Assembly (NCBI GenBank): GCA_021396245.1
Contig: WNYE01000061.1
Location: forward strand, 62,001-126,000
Direction: 5' to 3'
From: Sporothrix humicola
Lineage: Eukaryota > Ascomycota > Sordariomycetes > Ophiostomatales > Ophiostomataceae
Length of the DNA: 64,000 nucleotides
The notes beneath the pieces are model-generated. The model ran no database searches, was not told the origin of the DNA, and saw only the letters and a program-made list of their open reading frames with translations. Positions 11,724 to 23,289 of the stretch are shown piece by piece (within the stretch, counting starts at the first letter, position 1; every line of letters begins with the position of its first letter). The position numbers were made by a program, and so were the translations under genes.

Positions 11724-11744
11724 TTTGATCTTTGATCTTTGATC
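11724..11744 (+). repeat. Tandem TTTGATC x3
   Basis: Three perfect head-to-tail copies of TTTGATC lie in the pyrimidine-rich leader, followed by a partial copy. This is a short microsatellite-like repeat of unknown effect. Confidence 0.9.
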
Positions 11745-11879
11745 TTGAACATATTTGAGCTTCCAACGCGCACCGCAATTCTTCCGCGTGCCCGCAGACA
11801 CGTCCCCAAAACTTTCTTCCCTTCGTCACTCTTTCAGACGCCGGTACACCACCATCGACATCCCTCGTCGGTAGGCAAA

Positions 11880-11986
11880 GTAAGTCAGGGATTCCCCGCG
11901 TTCTTCCACCATATTTGCGACACCCCTCTCAAATTCAAATGATGAGAAGCGGCACACGAGTTACTGGTTTACTAATAGCAGCGCAG
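11880..11986 (+). other. Probable 5'-UTR intron of the Zn2Cys6 regulator transcript
   Basis: A GTAAGT donor at 11880, a TTTACTAAT branch-like sequence about 20 nt before the end, and a GCGCAG acceptor define a 107-nt candidate intron. It lies a kilobase before the coding start, so if real it proves a long leader. It could belong instead to an unannotated non-coding transcript. Confidence 0.5.
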
Positions 11987-12614
11987 GTGCAACAGAGCGG
12001 ACGGCTGAATGCTCTATAGCACAGCCAAACAGCACGGACGAGAACAGCATCAAGATCTTGTGGTGGAAACCATTATTCTACCCCGAAAACATCAAAAGCG
12101 AGGTGAGAAAACAACCACATCTTCCCAAACTCCATCCAAAACACGGCGCGGTTGTTGTGTTCTGTTGGCAGATTGTGGAGCGATTCAGATCGTGTTTTGG
12201 GTACATCCAAGTGGATGACTAAGATCAAAAGCTTCACGTGACCGCCGCGCAAAATTTTCGCCTGCCAATCTTCCAACCGCTCCTTCCCGGCAGACAAGTT
12301 TTTCCTGAAAATCGACCGTTCCCCCGTCGTTTCGCACTTTCTCTTTTTCCTTTCTCCTTTCCCTCCACATCGGCCATCTGGTTCTTCCTCTTCCGCAGCG
12401 CTCCTCTGACTGGCAGCGCCAACTGACATCGGAATATCATCAATTCCAGGAATTTTATGTGAGTCGAGTCCACTTCTTTTCCTTGAGCTTGTTGAGCTTT
12501 GTCAAGCTTTCTGTTTCTGCACGCCACTGCAGCTAGACAAGTGTCTTGCATTTCGCACGATTTGCTGCATTTTGGCAATTTTTGCATGAACTGCAAACTG
12601 GACAAAAGCTGCAT

Positions 12615-12869
12615 CGCGACACCTTTTCGCAATGTATATTATTGTTTAACACATATCGCGACTATGGACAGTCGCGTGTCCAATTATCGCGTGTCATTTC
12701 CGGTTCTCTATGGGGCAACTGGCTAACGGGTGATGCAATGTAAAGCTCCGACTATAACCTGCCCAGCGGCATCCCGCTCGTGCCAGGGTCCTGATTTCCT
12801 TCATTTCCTCGACTTCTTTCCATTATCGCGATAAACGATCGCGTCTGTTAAACATCTCGACGCGACGCG
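12615..12869. promoter_or_regulatory. Cluster of CGCG-core sites (APSES/MBF-like) upstream of the regulator
   Basis: Eight CGCG cores, counted by eye, occur in 255 bp at 12615, 12657, 12673, 12688, 12827, 12840, 12861 and 12866. Several fit the APSES-type consensus WCGCGWNM on one strand, and the last forms ACGCGT, the MluI cell-cycle box. The 12-bp perfect palindrome TTATCGCGATAA lies at 12823-12834. Binding by StuA/Mbp1-type factors is inferred from the motif only. Confidence 0.45.
12664..12726 (+). other. Upstream open reading frame, 20 codons, in the regulator leader
   Basis: ATG at 12664 to TGA would encode a 20-residue peptide. It is followed by a second short frame at 12733-12834 and by a minimal ATG-TAA start-stop at 12738-12743. 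All precede the coding ATG at 12954. They matter only if the transcript begins upstream, as the candidate leader intron suggests; they would then lower translation of the regulator. Confidence 0.35.
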
Positions 12870-12953
12870 TTCTCCCTGCACACGGTACACCTCCGCCGGA
12901 AGCACAATTCGTCTACATCCCATCGCACCCTCTCTTGCTTCCGCTCCGTCCTC

Positions 12954-15900
12954 ATGGACAAACGCGATCTCGCTGCCAATGCAGACGAGAACCTCGCGCA
13001 ACAGTATCCAACCCCAACAGCGGACGGGCAGTCTGGCGACACGCCATTCTACCATGCCCCTGGAGCCGACGTCGGCCTAGACCAGATCGACCCCCAGCTG
13101 GAAGGCATGCAGACAGACGAAGCTCGCGGCGGCGACGCCGTTGGTGCGCAGTTGGACGACAGCGTCGCGACGACTGAGGCGAACGTGCAAGCTCTCGTCG
13201 CTGCTGTGAGCGGCGCCGATGACGTCGATGTTAGTGCTTTGGGCGGAAATGCCGACGAATCGTATCCGGAATCACACCTGCGCGCCCTCAAGACCGAAGA
13301 TGCCAGCCAACATGATGGCGGCGCTGGTAATGTTGGTGCATATGTAGACGCGTCTCAGGCAGGCCACACAAATGATGAAAACAATATGTACGCGGCTGCG
13401 GCACTGGAGCACGTTCAGCAAGCGGCTGCCGCGCAGCAGGCCGAGAGCCAAAATGCTGCCGTGGGCCACCATGAGCAGCAGCAGCAACAGCCGCAGTCCC
13501 ACGACCAGGGACACAACCAGGGCCATGACCAGAATCAACAAGGTCGGCCTCCCGTCAGTGTCGAGGAGCTCCAGCTGGCAGCACAGCTCAGCCAGGGCCT
13601 AGCACCGATGATGCGTGAGGCGAATGCGCGTCGTGAGGGCGAGTTCCATGACGTGAACAACAATGTCAACACTGGTGTCGGCGTTGGCGGCAATGCCGAT
13701 GCCAGCACAGGTCTCCATGACAGCCAGAATGACGCCGATGCCCTCCGTGTTGCTGCCGCGGCGGCTGCTGCAGCTGCCGACAACGCATACGGAAGCCCCG
13801 ACGTGGCATCTGCCTACCATCACACGCTGCAGCATCCCGCCGACGTCCAGGGACACGCCGGTTATGCAGACGCGTCACAAGCAGTTGGCCACTTGCCGCC
13901 ATCACTGCAGATGGCCCAGATGGCCCAGCAGTACAATGTCGACCACATCCCGCCGAGGAAGCGGTCCAAGGTGTCGCGCGCCTGCGATGCTTGCCGTCGG
14001 AAAAAGATCAAGTGCGATTCTGTGACCGAGACAGAACAGTGCACAAACTGTCGCAGAGCCCGGACCGAGTGCCTGTTCAGTCGTGTGCCGCAGAAGCGTG
14101 GTCCTAGTAAAGGTTATATCAAGGAGCTTGCAGACCGTATCAACAGCATTGAAGGCAAGCTGGGCAACCAAAGCCCCTCGTCCGCCGCCGATGCCCTTGA
14201 ACTCTTGGGCCGTGGAGGTGCAGATGCAGGAGATGCGAGCAACAACTATGCTCGGTACTCGCTCAACGAAAATGCCAAGCGGTCCTTTGCCAGTATGTCG
14301 GCAGAGACGCCAGACGGCAGCCCGGCACCTGGCAACCGGCACACAACCTGGGCCACTCCCACCCCGCGTCCTTCAGGTCTCTTCCAGACTCCGGCGGGCG
14401 GCGCAGCTCCTACGTCTCGCACGCCTTACTCCGCCGTCTCGCTTGCTCCGCAGCCGCAGATCGATACTGAGACACCTAATGCTCTGACCCGGTCCCTTAC
14501 AGATATGGAACGTCTGCTGCCCTTGGCTGACCATGAGTCCCAAGAGCTTGATGATGTCCTTTTTGGCAGCTACCTGGCTGCCGTCCACCCGTGCCTCCCG
14601 TTCCTCCCCGGCGACCGGTCTCGTGTTCTTCAGAACCTGGCTCAGTGCCCGCAGTTCCTGCAGGACGCGTTTGTCGTCGCATTGCGTGCCGTTTCCGATG
14701 CTCTTGGGTCCGCGCCGACAGCTGGCCTGGCTCGCGTCTCCACGGCCCTCCTTGCCCAGTGGGAGACGGAGGGCACGGAACGTACGTCTCTGCACGACCT
14801 CGTTCACCTCCAGACGCTTCTGCTGCTTGCGGTCGAAGCCGACACTCACGGTCCGGCGGCACTCAAGGGCCACCATGGCGGCCTGTCCAAGACTGCCCTC
14901 TTGTCGCGTGCAGTCGCTGTCTCCTACGAGATGGATCTGCCCAAGGAACAGCTGGGTGCCACAGCGGTCGCCATCTCGGCTGCTGCTGCAGAGGACCCAT
15001 CTCAGTCCGAGGGTGTTGACACCGACTTTGAGGCTCGTCTGGGCCTCCGTGCCTGGTGGTCTCTGGTTGTTCTTGACCGCTGGAACGCCATTGCTCTCGG
15101 CAAGAATCTTCTCATTCCGCTGCGTAGTGTTGTTCTGTCACCTGGTCTGCGCCAACTCCTTGGCGAATCTGCGTTTCAGTTTACCAAGTTGTCGTACCTA
15201 TTAGGTTCATCTATTGCACCTTCGCTTGTGTCAGCTGATCCTTCTCGCCAGCTCTCGTCACCCACGGCTGCTGCCTTCCTGGGTCCTCTCGCCCAGCAGC
15301 TTGACCTCGGCCTCGAAATGTGGCGCGCTGATCTGCCCGACTCTGTTACTGAGTCCGCCGCTCCGCTCGTCCACCTCGGATACTGGCAATACCGCCTGCT
15401 GTCGTACTTGCTGCAACCGTCCACACTATCTTCGGACGTCTCGTGGGCCACGAAAAAAGTTGTCGAGCTGACTCTTGTAGCCACCGACGCCAAGGCTGTC
15501 TTTTCTCGCCGTGGACCTGCCCCGCCGATCACCCCGTTCCACCACTACTTTATTTGCCTGTCCGGTCTGATTTTGGCCGAGCTGTCCAAGGTCGCCAACG
15601 AGCGCCAGGCCGCGCTGCGCACGCTCAACGACCTGCTTGAGGTTGTGGCGCCGAAGCCCATTCCTGTCGAGGACGGTGCAGAGGGAGCTACGGAGATCCC
15701 CAACAGCTCCGTCTGGAACGGACCTCTGCGCGAGACTTTGGCCCGCCGACTCAAGTCGGGCAGTGTCAACAACAATGACAGCAACGCCGCGTCGGCTGCG
15801 AATGCTGCCGCAGTGGCTGCGGCGGCCGTGGCAGCTGCAGCTGCTGCCGCCGTCGAGGCCACCATGTCAGCCAAGGAGGGCAATGGGAATGGTGTAGCGG

Positions 15901-16181
15901 CAGAGCCCACCAAGCCGGCGCCGCTTGTATCAGATGACAGCCTGCTGCGTGGCCCCAGCAACTACGAGAATCTCGGGTTCAACCCGCTGACTCTACTGCG
16001 CGGTGGCTTCCTCAACACTGTCCACAAGACACCAGTGGCTGCCCCGGCCGTGGCAGCACCTGCACCGGAGCCTGCACCAATGGAGACTGCAACAGTTGCC
16101 GCCCCAGGCCCTGGCCCGGCGGCAGCAGACGAGACGATGATGGAAGATATCTCCGAACAGGTGGATACGGTACAGACTTAG
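12954..16181 (+). CDS. Zn(II)2Cys6 transcription regulator, Rgt1-like DNA-binding region
   Basis: A single-exon frame of 1,075 residues. Cysteines C344, C347, C354, C363, C366 and C373 form the fungal binuclear zinc cluster (C-x2-C-x6-C-x8-C-x2-C-x6-C), preceded by the basic run RKRSKVSRA. The following linker VPQKRGPSKGYIKELADRI closely resembles the Rgt1 group, which represses or adjusts hexose-transporter genes according to glucose level. That assignment rests on this segment only. The N-terminal 330 residues are disordered, with Gln/His-rich and Ala runs. Residues about 520-900 are helix-rich and fit the fungal middle homology region. A long Ala-rich run near 945-965 and a Pro/Ala tail follow. 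It acts in the nucleus. It is divergent from the nuclease gene, whose function appears unrelated. Confidence 0.92.
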   Translation: MDKRDLAANADENLAQQYPTPTADGQSGDTPFYHAPGADVGLDQIDPQLEGMQTDEARGGDAVGAQLDDSVATTEANVQALVAAVSGADDVDVSALGGNADESYPESHLRALKTEDASQHDGGAGNVGAYVDASQAGHTNDENNMYAAAALEHVQQAAAAQQAESQNAAVGHHEQQQQQPQSHDQGHNQGHDQNQQGRPPVSVEELQLAAQLSQGLAPMMREANARREGEFHDVNNNVNTGVGVGGNADASTGLHDSQNDADALRVAAAAAAAAADNAYGSPDVASAYHHTLQHPADVQGHAGYADASQAVGHLPPSLQMAQMAQQYNVDHIPPRKRSKVSRACDACRRKKIKCDSVTETEQCTNCRRARTECLFSRVPQKRGPSKGYIKELADRINSIEGKLGNQSPSSAADALELLGRGGADAGDASNNYARYSLNENAKRSFASMSAETPDGSPAPGNRHTTWATPTPRPSGLFQTPAGGAAPTSRTPYSAVSLAPQPQIDTETPNALTRSLTDMERLLPLADHESQELDDVLFGSYLAAVHPCLPFLPGDRSRVLQNLAQCPQFLQDAFVVALRAVSDALGSAPTAGLARVSTALLAQWETEGTERTSLHDLVHLQTLLLLAVEADTHGPAALKGHHGGLSKTALLSRAVAVSYEMDLPKEQLGATAVAISAAAAEDPSQSEGVDTDFEARLGLRAWWSLVVLDRWNAIALGKNLLIPLRSVVLSPGLRQLLGESAFQFTKLSYLLGSSIAPSLVSADPSRQLSSPTAAAFLGPLAQQLDLGLEMWRADLPDSVTESAAPLVHLGYWQYRLLSYLLQPSTLSSDVSWATKKVVELTLVATDAKAVFSRRGPAPPITPFHHYFICLSGLILAELSKVANERQAALRTLNDLLEVVAPKPIPVEDGAEGATEIPNSSVWNGPLRETLARRLKSGSVNNNDSNAASAANAAAVAAAAVAAAAAAAVEATMSAKEGNGNGVAAEPTKPAPLVSDDSLLRGPSNYENLGFNPLTLLRGGFLNTVHKTPVAAPAVAAPAPEPAPMETATVAAPGPGPAAADETMMEDISEQVDTVQT

Positions 16182-16695
16182 TAAGTGCCGTTCCCAGGAG
16201 AGCCTTCAGCATAAGGCCTTTGGTATTGGTTTGTTGGTATTGGTTGATTGGTATCGGGTCGACGTGAAACCTTTTTTGATTATGTACTATTATTGGAGAC
16301 AATGTTCTCGACCCTAATATCCCCCAAAAGTCGTTTCAGCAGCAGGGCTTGGTTTTTTTGGCGCCAGGTGTATTTATATGGCATGTTCTGGTATGCTAGA
16401 TTCAGAAAGAATATAAAGATAAACTCTCAATATTGCCAGTTCCTTTTTAATGTGAACGAATGTCGGTCTTATTAGTTGTAATTGAATAGATATGTCTCGA
16501 GATAATACCCATTGAATTTTTATTTTCCTTGAAGCTAAAAAATAAGTTTCTTGTAAACCGGGGCTTTTATTTTATTTTTTGAAATTTAGGAAGTTTTAGA
16601 AATTGAAAAGAAAAAAAGAAAAAATAGAACATTGAAATTCTCTATCATTATTATAACAGTATCATACCAAATATGATATTAACGTAACAAATCGG

Positions 16696-16725
16696 AAAAG
16701 AAAAAAAAAAAAAAGAAAAAAAAAG
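16696..16725 (+). repeat. Poly-A/G tract
   Basis: Two long A runs broken by single G residues lie in an A-rich segment downstream of the regulator gene. Simple low-complexity sequence. Confidence 0.85.
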
Positions 16726-16974
16726 GCAAAATAAGGTGCTGTAATCTGTCTATGTAACGTTCTTGAAGATGTGGTCTTCACTGAGATATCAACGAAAACA
16801 ACGTGACCTGGAAACCAACGTCAAGAAACCTCAATGCAATGAAGAAATAGTTACATAATTACTACATGGTACCTTTCCCGAGAGTATGGTAAGGGCAGGG
16901 CCGGCTCCAGGCCGCCGTCAACGGTGCATGTGTATTTATGCCATGTATGTTGGATGTGGTGCGACGTGGGAGAA

Positions 16975-16998
16975 CACCACCACCACCACCACCACACC
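16975..16998 (+). repeat. CAC trinucleotide microsatellite
   Basis: About seven consecutive CAC units form a simple repeat outside any recognised gene. Confidence 0.85.
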
Positions 16999-19900
16999 AA
17001 CCGTCCAGGCACGGCCAAGACTTTTGATTTTACACGAAATGGCAATCAAGATGAAACTATTGCTTGCCTTCCACCCGTGGAAGCTTGGGCAAGTTGGCTT
17101 TCGGAGAAATAAGATGCACTGTAGAAACTTACGATGGTCGATGTTGCTTGATATGTTACTTGATGTTTGCTCTACCCAGATTCCCACTTTCTCCGTCATC
17201 AATAATTTACTTTTAAAAAAGAGACATAAGTTGAGTAAGCAATGTCACCCCGTCACAGAGGAACAGGGGTGGAGGGACGTCAAAGTTTAAAGAAAAAGGG
17301 CCAGGCCGTAGAAAATTGGACGAAGGAAGTGGGCATCGCGACTTCTCGGTAAATTTTGAGCGGTTCTTTGACAACGGCTTTCGTACCTTTCCCACTTATT
17401 TTTTTTACTCCTCGAAAGCTATCTGGGGCGGGACGCCGGACTCCAGGGATTTCTCTGGCCCCACCAGAATCAAGATATCTGACAAAAAAAGAAGCCAAAG
17501 AGACGAAACAAAACGAGAAGATACCAAGACGCCATTTTACAAAGAAAAGATGATGCAGATCGCGGGCAGATTTAAGAGTGCGAAAATAAGATAAAGTCGG
17601 TCTCGGCGGATGCCTGGGGGACACTTCGGACACTTTTACGGAGCTTAATCATGTCTGCTACGAAGGAGATTGTTAATCAGGCCTCGTTGAATGCATTTTA
17701 CCTAGATTTTGTGTGATATTTTGACGAAGAGGCGTGATTTATGAGTACTCAAATGTGAGTTTCCCTGGCTGTTGGTCGTCGTTCACCTACGGCGTGTCGT
17801 CGAGATCTCACAACTGAATCTTGTCAATATTTCGAATACATCAAGATTCCCCCACGACAACGGACTCGTCGTAGACTCCGTTCATTTCTCCGTGCTTCTT
17901 TTAGCTCTTTTTACAATGGGGCAGCCCCCATATCTTTTTCGCTTGAGGACCCTCACGGGCCCCTTTTGCCCATTTTCCAAATTGTCCATCTAGGCCATTC
18001 ACAAGGTTGCGCGAGCGCGTTTGGCGGGACCTCCAGGCTTGCAGGGGCAGGGGGGCCTGTTCTCAAAGGTGAAAGGAAGGCGACGAAAGGCCCACGCCCT
18101 GGCGCCTTCCTTCTAGCCCTCTTTTCGCTCGTTTGGCGCCCTCCACCAGCGATATGGACCCACTTTGATATTCGGATGGTACAGGTTCCGAGAAACACTG
18201 CCAAAATCTCGTACGAGTATTCAGAGAGAAAAGGTAGCCATCAAACATACACTGCAAAAGGCATCGATGAAGTCGACGTCAAAAGGGTTTGTAGATATTT
18301 TAACAACAAGGCTTCGTTGTAGTTGTAGCCACGAACGTCAATTATCATTTTATCGGAAAACCCGTTTTCTTTGTGGCCGGCAAAACCGAGCATTTGTCAG
18401 ACGTAGTTACGTCCGTAGTTCTTGGCGACAAAAGGACGCGTTTGTGCTTGGCGCGGCGCCCGAGGATGGGCTATGGCTGTGATGTTTCTTGTACGGAGCA
18501 TATGTAGAAAAAAAAAGGAAATGCACAAGAGAACGAGCAGAACGAATACGGACCGGTCGAATGTTCCAACGTTCGAAAAGGCCAAGAGTTAAAAAATGTC
18601 TCCGGCCGGCGGGGCGAGGCGAGCAGGCCGACTGTGGAAGACAGCGACGGTGAACGAATGCCGTCGAGATCGTCACAAAAGGGTTCGACAAGGACGCACA
18701 AGACGGGGGGTGGCAGTGCCTTATCGATGCCGGATGTACGACTACATATAAATTGTTACCTGTTTGGTCCGTATTTCCAGGAACAGTTGGCCATGATGTC
18801 GCAAGAACGAGAGTGTGCGGGCATTGCCACGTTCCCGTTGACGTCGAACGCTGTTGTGTTGTTCTTTCCGTGTTCTTTTTTCTTCTTCCTGGGTTTCGGG
18901 GTCCGGCAACAGTCCGCGCCTGCGTCCGCTGCGAGTTAGGGGGTGTTAGGGGTTTGTTAGCCTGTGAAGCCGGCATGCTTAGGCGATAGAAAGACTGGGG
19001 AACCGCAAGGGGTTTTTCTTGGGGGACTGGAGACATGAAGTGACGGCACTTTTTCATGTGGTAAAAAGGAGTCAAGAAAGTAAAAATATCACTGTGCCGG
19101 TCAGCTACCATAGTCGGTCAAATTCGAGACGAACATCGAGGCAAAACCTTGTTTTCACGACGAGTGGCGGCCATAGGCAAGCTCGAGGCCCAGGACTTAT
19201 CAAATTCTTTGCCTGAGACGAAGTCGTGTTCGAACTCACACATGGTGCATGATGTCACTCACCTGGATTGGCTACTATTTGGTTACATGTGATAAAGAAA
19301 GGGCTCATATCGCAGCGTGTCCTATTCTTCATCTTCATTTTTTTTTAGGGACCCTAGCTTGGCGAGTAAGTTTGAAGCCTGGTTACTGGAACGGGTGGAA
19401 ATATGGCGGCCCGCCTTGTTAAGTTGCTATTCTGCTCTTTGAAATGCAATAGGCTCGCTGCTTGATTGGCAGTTTCTATAGAGGGGCGTGTTAACAACAT
19501 CTGTTTGTGAGTTTGGACTGATGGCCATGTGCTTACAAAGTATGAAGAAATTCGGAATGTCAAGAATGGACATGTAATATGATCGACAGAATAACAAAGC
19601 GTTCATCCATACAAGCACGATCGCCAGGCTGCAAACAGACAGAGGCTGCCTGCTGTGAATCAATATTGCGGGAGATCTTGCACACTGTCCGTAAGGGATA
19701 CCGGCAAGGGTGTCGATTTTCGGGTTCTCAGGCCGTTTCTCAAGTCCTTCCTATGGTGTCTTGTGTGTCTGTGTTTGTTTTGGAAGCACGTTTCTTGCCA
19801 ACCTTGTTCACAAGTCAGCACATGTCTGAGATGGTCAGATGGAAAAATACCGAGAGCCTTTGTTTTTATGGCGATCCCTGAGGGTCATGACAGATGGCCA

Positions 19901-20851
19901 GAAAAGGCAAACACTTTTGAATATGGCCTTTGCGTACCCGATTTGTACGACATTGACTTGCGTTCGACCACCACTGCTGACACCAGTTGCGTTCATGGGC
20001 TTTCTCATTTGACGATGATTGCCTAAGACGGTATTTACAAGGAAGAAGGATGGATGCTTTCTGACATGCAGTGAGACGGTGAGCGACTAGACAATTCATC
20101 ATGGGACAATGCAACAGTGTAAATAAGATATCATCAGTGATTAAACAGGCTGAATCCAGCAGGATCTCGAAGGAGTTCTTACCAGCATCATACTTTGGCA
20201 CCAACCATACCGCACAAATAGAAATGTTTCTTGTAGACTGCCAAAATGCACAGTACTGACTGGCATGTTGATTTTGCGTTCCATTGTGTTTTTGGCGTTT
20301 AAGCCAGAAACGGCGCCTTTTTGCGAGACTCGACAGGCACACGCCGAAAATCAAAAGTTAGACAGAATACAGCGCCTTGGATCTTCTCGTAAACTGTCTT
20401 CTCACGGGGAAAGGATGCCGATGCAGTGATTCCAAAGAACATTGATGAGAGCTTTAGGAACGATGAGCCGAGTGAATTTTATTAGTTCTCTGGGGAAGCA
20501 AAAAATCTGGAGTGAGAAAGAGGGGAAAGAGCTGCCCTGGACATTATGCTGTAGTTTTTTTCTTCTGGATTTTCAGAGAAATGCCATCAACAAATGACCT
20601 CAATAGATGTATTGTGGACGATGGTTCACTTGGCTCACGACAGCCTGCTCATGAATTCAAACAGGAATACCAAGAAACAGGCCTCCTGCAATAGCTTGAT
20701 CTCATTTTACAGCAATGTTCACTGTAATTTCACAGACCCAAACGCCATTTCCCTTTATCTTTGTGCAACCAAAAAGGGCTGCACGAACCGTACTCGTGTT
20801 CGTGTTCGTACGGTCTCAGCGGAGGAATTGCTGGCCCGGCGCCCTGAAGGC

Positions 20852-20866
20852 GCTGTAACTTACAGC
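20852..20866. repeat. Short perfect inverted repeat GCTGTAA-C-TTACAGC
   Basis: A 7-bp stem with a one-base centre. About 60 bp upstream is a second inverted pair, ACCGTAC and GTACGGT, flanking repeated TCGTGT. Both may be chance or protein-binding palindromes. Confidence 0.6.
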
Positions 20867-23289
20867 AGCCGTTTTACCATTTACGCCTACCGTCTACAAT
20901 TTTACGCCTCAACGGCTCTCCAGCGCCACTGTCACGCGATACACCGGAGCCGACGACAAGGACCACATCCTCGAGGTTTTCGTGATAATGGCGAAGGAGA
21001 GACTTTTTTTCTCATCACGTTTCAAGTTTCACCTTGCCGTGTTGTGCCGTCTTGGGGTTTTGCGTGTCCGTGATGCGATGTCGCACCAGTTCCGGTAAAA
21101 GACGAATGAATCCGTGCGGGTGTTCTACGCTGCTCTGCTTCTGCATTTCCTGCATGCCGTGTTCTGATATAAGAGCTTTCACGGAAAGATCTGCCGATGA
21201 CGGTAAAGGTCCTGCAGGAGAAGCTGACCTGTGAAGCCGGCGACTCGTTTTGGCGATTTGATGATGGGAAATATGGAATCCAAGACTGGGGTACTGAAGT
21301 TCGAAAGTTGTCGTTCTGTGCTCCGTATATCGTGAAAATCCGTGGGAAATTCCAATCGAGACTGAAGAAAGACGGGACGAGTCGGGTGGACGGAGACGAG
21401 AAAATAAAACAGATGAGGCAAAATAGACGACAATGAAAACTAAGAAAGCCGCAGAAAGCCCTTGGCAAAGCGCAAATTCTGACTCTTTCAGAAGGGAATG
21501 CCTCTGTCGATATATATGCCCGTTGGAAATGGTGGCATAATTGACGATTTGACAGTGTGAAAGTAAAAAAATAAGAGAAAAAAGATCAGATTACATCGTA
21601 AGATACCACAAACAATGAAGCCAGTAAAGTCGGCACGACCAAACACGCCGACCGCCGCCCATAGTGCACATAGTGCGGCTTAAAAATAGTTAGAGCCTGT
21701 AATTGGCTTGAGCACTCGTATTCTGGATTTGGACAGAGCCGCCTGGGCATTGAAATGCGTTGCAATTTACAGTGGATGTGAAGCCTGGAAATCTGCACGA
21801 GCGCAATAACGGATTGCGCTTGCACCCCGGTGCTCGGGTGGAGTCAGATTCGAAAAGTCAGATGCACCACACCCATCCTGTCAGCTTGCGTCTGTCAGCG
21901 TATGTAATGTGATTGGCTGGGGCTACGGCAGGACAGTATGACGCACTGTTTGTGATACGGTACGCAGTGCAGAAAAAGCACGTGGCGGCCACAGTTATTG
22001 GGCGGATCAAAAGTCGAAATACGTGTACATATGTCGTATCTCACAGTGTTTATTTCCCGCAAATGGCCCCACCATTTTGGGCGCAGCAGCCCTGTAATTG
22101 ACCAGGCTAGGCAGGTTACATGCCTGGAGATTCAGTGGACTTTGGGAAGCTCTGGGCGAGATTGGCGTCGCCACGGAACGGGGCTTGCCAAGGGCTGCTA
22201 GGCTATGGCCTTGCTTTGGTAATTTGGTATTTGGTACGACGTACTGTTTTCACTATTCTGGCTAGAGTCTGGCCACTGTTCAGTAAGAGTTCAGGGCCTC
22301 ACTGTTTGGTTTGTTTTTCTCGAGGCTGCGATGTTGTCCAGCGCCATCAATATCTCACGTTGATGGATGGGCGAAAAGATGAACCAGAATTGACGTCACT
22401 CTGTCCTAAATTTGTGTCTTTGCCATGATCTCGTGCTTTGCGGCCATTTGCTTGTTCACCCTTTCGCCATCTTGGCCTAGAGGCTCTTCTCCGATATGCA
22501 GCCTCGAGTCCATTCTCTGCCGGAAGGCGCACATTCTTTCCTTTGCGCCAGTTGCACCTTCCTTACACGATGTTTTTACGGGATACGGGCTTCCTCGAAA
22601 GCCCGCAAACGAATACGTCCCGTACGAGCCTCAGATTTTCTGTCTCTTCACGGTCCGTTGTCCGCCGGTTGTCTTGTCCATTCTGCTGTGCGTTGTTCGC
22701 CAGGCGCATTTTCCATGGACCACACACCCTCACACCCTTCTCTGCATGTCTTCCCCCCACACCTCCCCTCTCGCTCTCGGTTGGGCCCCCCTGTCCCGTT
22801 TTTCTTTGTTTTGGTTCGTTTCTGCGAGTCGGGTTCTTCTTGGAGTCCGGCAAGGTGGAGCCCGCTTTGCGATTTTTCTTTTCTGTTCCCTTTCTTGGGG
22901 TTTTCTTTTTCTTTTTTTCGGGTTCGAGCTGTTAGTTTCTTATTTTTATTTTTATTCGCCCCAGACGGGTGGCCACTGTCCACTGAAAACCTAGTTTCTC
23001 ATTGTGAATCATAGTGTTTTACAGGGCAGGCAGTCTGCGGGAAGGCGCGACGGGTGCTATTGGAGTACCAAATGCAAAAGAGAAGGATCGAAAAGTAAGA
23101 ACAAATAACCGCATACCAGACCAGGGAACAAGAATACCACCTCGCGTGAACCGTATTAAGACTGTCGAGACGGAATTTATGAGAGAAGACGAGAGACAAA
23201 AACCGATTCCCTTCGCTCTGACTTGTCTTCTATTCCCACCCTCGGACAGAATGCTCTTGCCCTTTTGTCTATGCTAGTGGTGATTCTGT

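Larger units (their letters stand above)
11114..12953. promoter_or_regulatory. Divergent promoter and leader region between the nuclease and Zn2Cys6 regulator genes
   Basis: These 1.84 kb separate two divergently transcribed genes. From about 11,640 onward the + strand is pyrimidine-rich, as in fungal promoter and leader sequences. A probable leader intron, a tandem heptamer, several upstream ATGs and a cluster of CGCG cores (listed separately) suggest that the regulator mRNA has a long 5' untranslated region, perhaps beginning near 11,700. Confidence 0.55.

Noticed and set aside
18407..19111. 234-codon minus-strand frame in the gene desert
   Set aside because: No family features, biased Pro/Arg/Ser/His content and no supporting splice pattern.
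22425..23014. Overlapping plus-strand frames of 165-189 codons upstream of the PDR gene
   Set aside because: Three phases are open at once in pyrimidine-rich leader sequence.
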